A stretch of 5,237 nucleotides of DNA from CAZDDY01 sp964504455 (GTDB lineage: Bacteria > Patescibacteriota > Minisyncoccia > Phycocordibacterales > UBA9973): assembly GCA_964504455.1 (NCBI GenBank), contig CAZDDY010000033.1, positions 1 to 5,237 of the forward strand, given 5' to 3'. Below are positions 5,215 to 5,237 of this stretch, piece by piece; position 1 is the stretch's first letter, and each line of letters begins with the position of its first letter. A program made the position numbers and the translations under genes. The notes under the pieces are model-generated. The model searched no databases. It was given only the letters and a program-made list of their open reading frames with translations, and had not been told where the DNA came from.

Positions 5215-5237
5215 GCTATTTCTTTTTTCTGTTCATC
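5190..5237 (-). CDS. C-terminal end of a gene entering from the right (partial)
   Basis: On the minus strand from base 5237 an open frame reads DEQKKEIAEKIKNAL and stops at TGA (plus 5190-5192). A charged amphipathic helix is a common protein C-terminus, and the stop falls inside the loop of the shared terminator, as often seen for convergent genes. Only 15 codons are visible in A-rich sequence, so this could be chance. No function can be given. Confidence 0.4.
   Translation of the reverse strand, partial: DEQKKEIAEKIKNAL

Noticed and set aside
1..5237. CRISPR array, tRNA or rRNA genes
   Set aside because: No regularly spaced repeats, no cloverleaf with a TTCGA-type T-loop, and no rRNA-like conserved blocks were seen on either strand.

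Overview
The window reads as a mosaic of at least two, possibly three, sources. No rRNA, tRNA, CRISPR array or transposase is visible.

Region 1 (1 to about 2220, +) is the interior of a very large AT-rich open frame entering from the left edge. It has two recognisable parts: a PD-(D/E)XK nuclease-like fold near the N-terminus that appears to have lost catalytic residues, and a zincin metallopeptidase motif (HEFGH) in the middle. This resembles the large polyvalent proteins of crAss-like and other phages of Bacteroidota.

Region 2 (about 2220-3986, +) is a glycolytic pair, tpiA followed 3 nt later by pgk. The style (compact 369-aa PGK, no Shine-Dalgarno, AT-rich, sigma70-type promoters nearby) suggests a Patescibacteria/CPR-like genome, but that is inference. 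tpiA has no N-terminus: roughly its first 35 codons, including the Asn/Lys catalytic segment, are replaced by the phage-like gene, which runs into tpiA DNA in the wrong frame and stops at 2445. This junction is the most important feature of the window. It is either a metagenomic assembly chimera or a real insertion/recombination that destroyed tpiA.

Region 3 (3987-4104) holds a near-consensus sigma70 promoter starting right after the pgk stop, with its -10 box inside a perfect 15-nt palindrome. Next comes a leader with two mutually exclusive hairpins, one of them terminator-like, and an in-frame upstream ATG: an attenuator-like layout.

Region 4 (4105-5160, +) holds three small genes of unknown function. 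The first is a secreted, beta-rich protein with a Bacteroidota-style signal peptide and clearly higher GC, closed by a good intrinsic terminator. That terminator runs into a second promoter driving a two-gene unit: a 64-aa two-helix membrane protein and a 94-aa charged helical protein. The unit ends at a terminator that appears bidirectional, because the right edge carries what looks like the last 15 codons of a gene on the minus strand.

Functionally, TPI and PGK are consecutive lower-glycolysis neighbours. Nothing in the sequence ties the phage-like protein or the small genes to them. I do not see a convincing new multi-gene system; the observations worth following up are the junction, the degenerate nuclease domain, the leader hairpins and the altered PGK residues.
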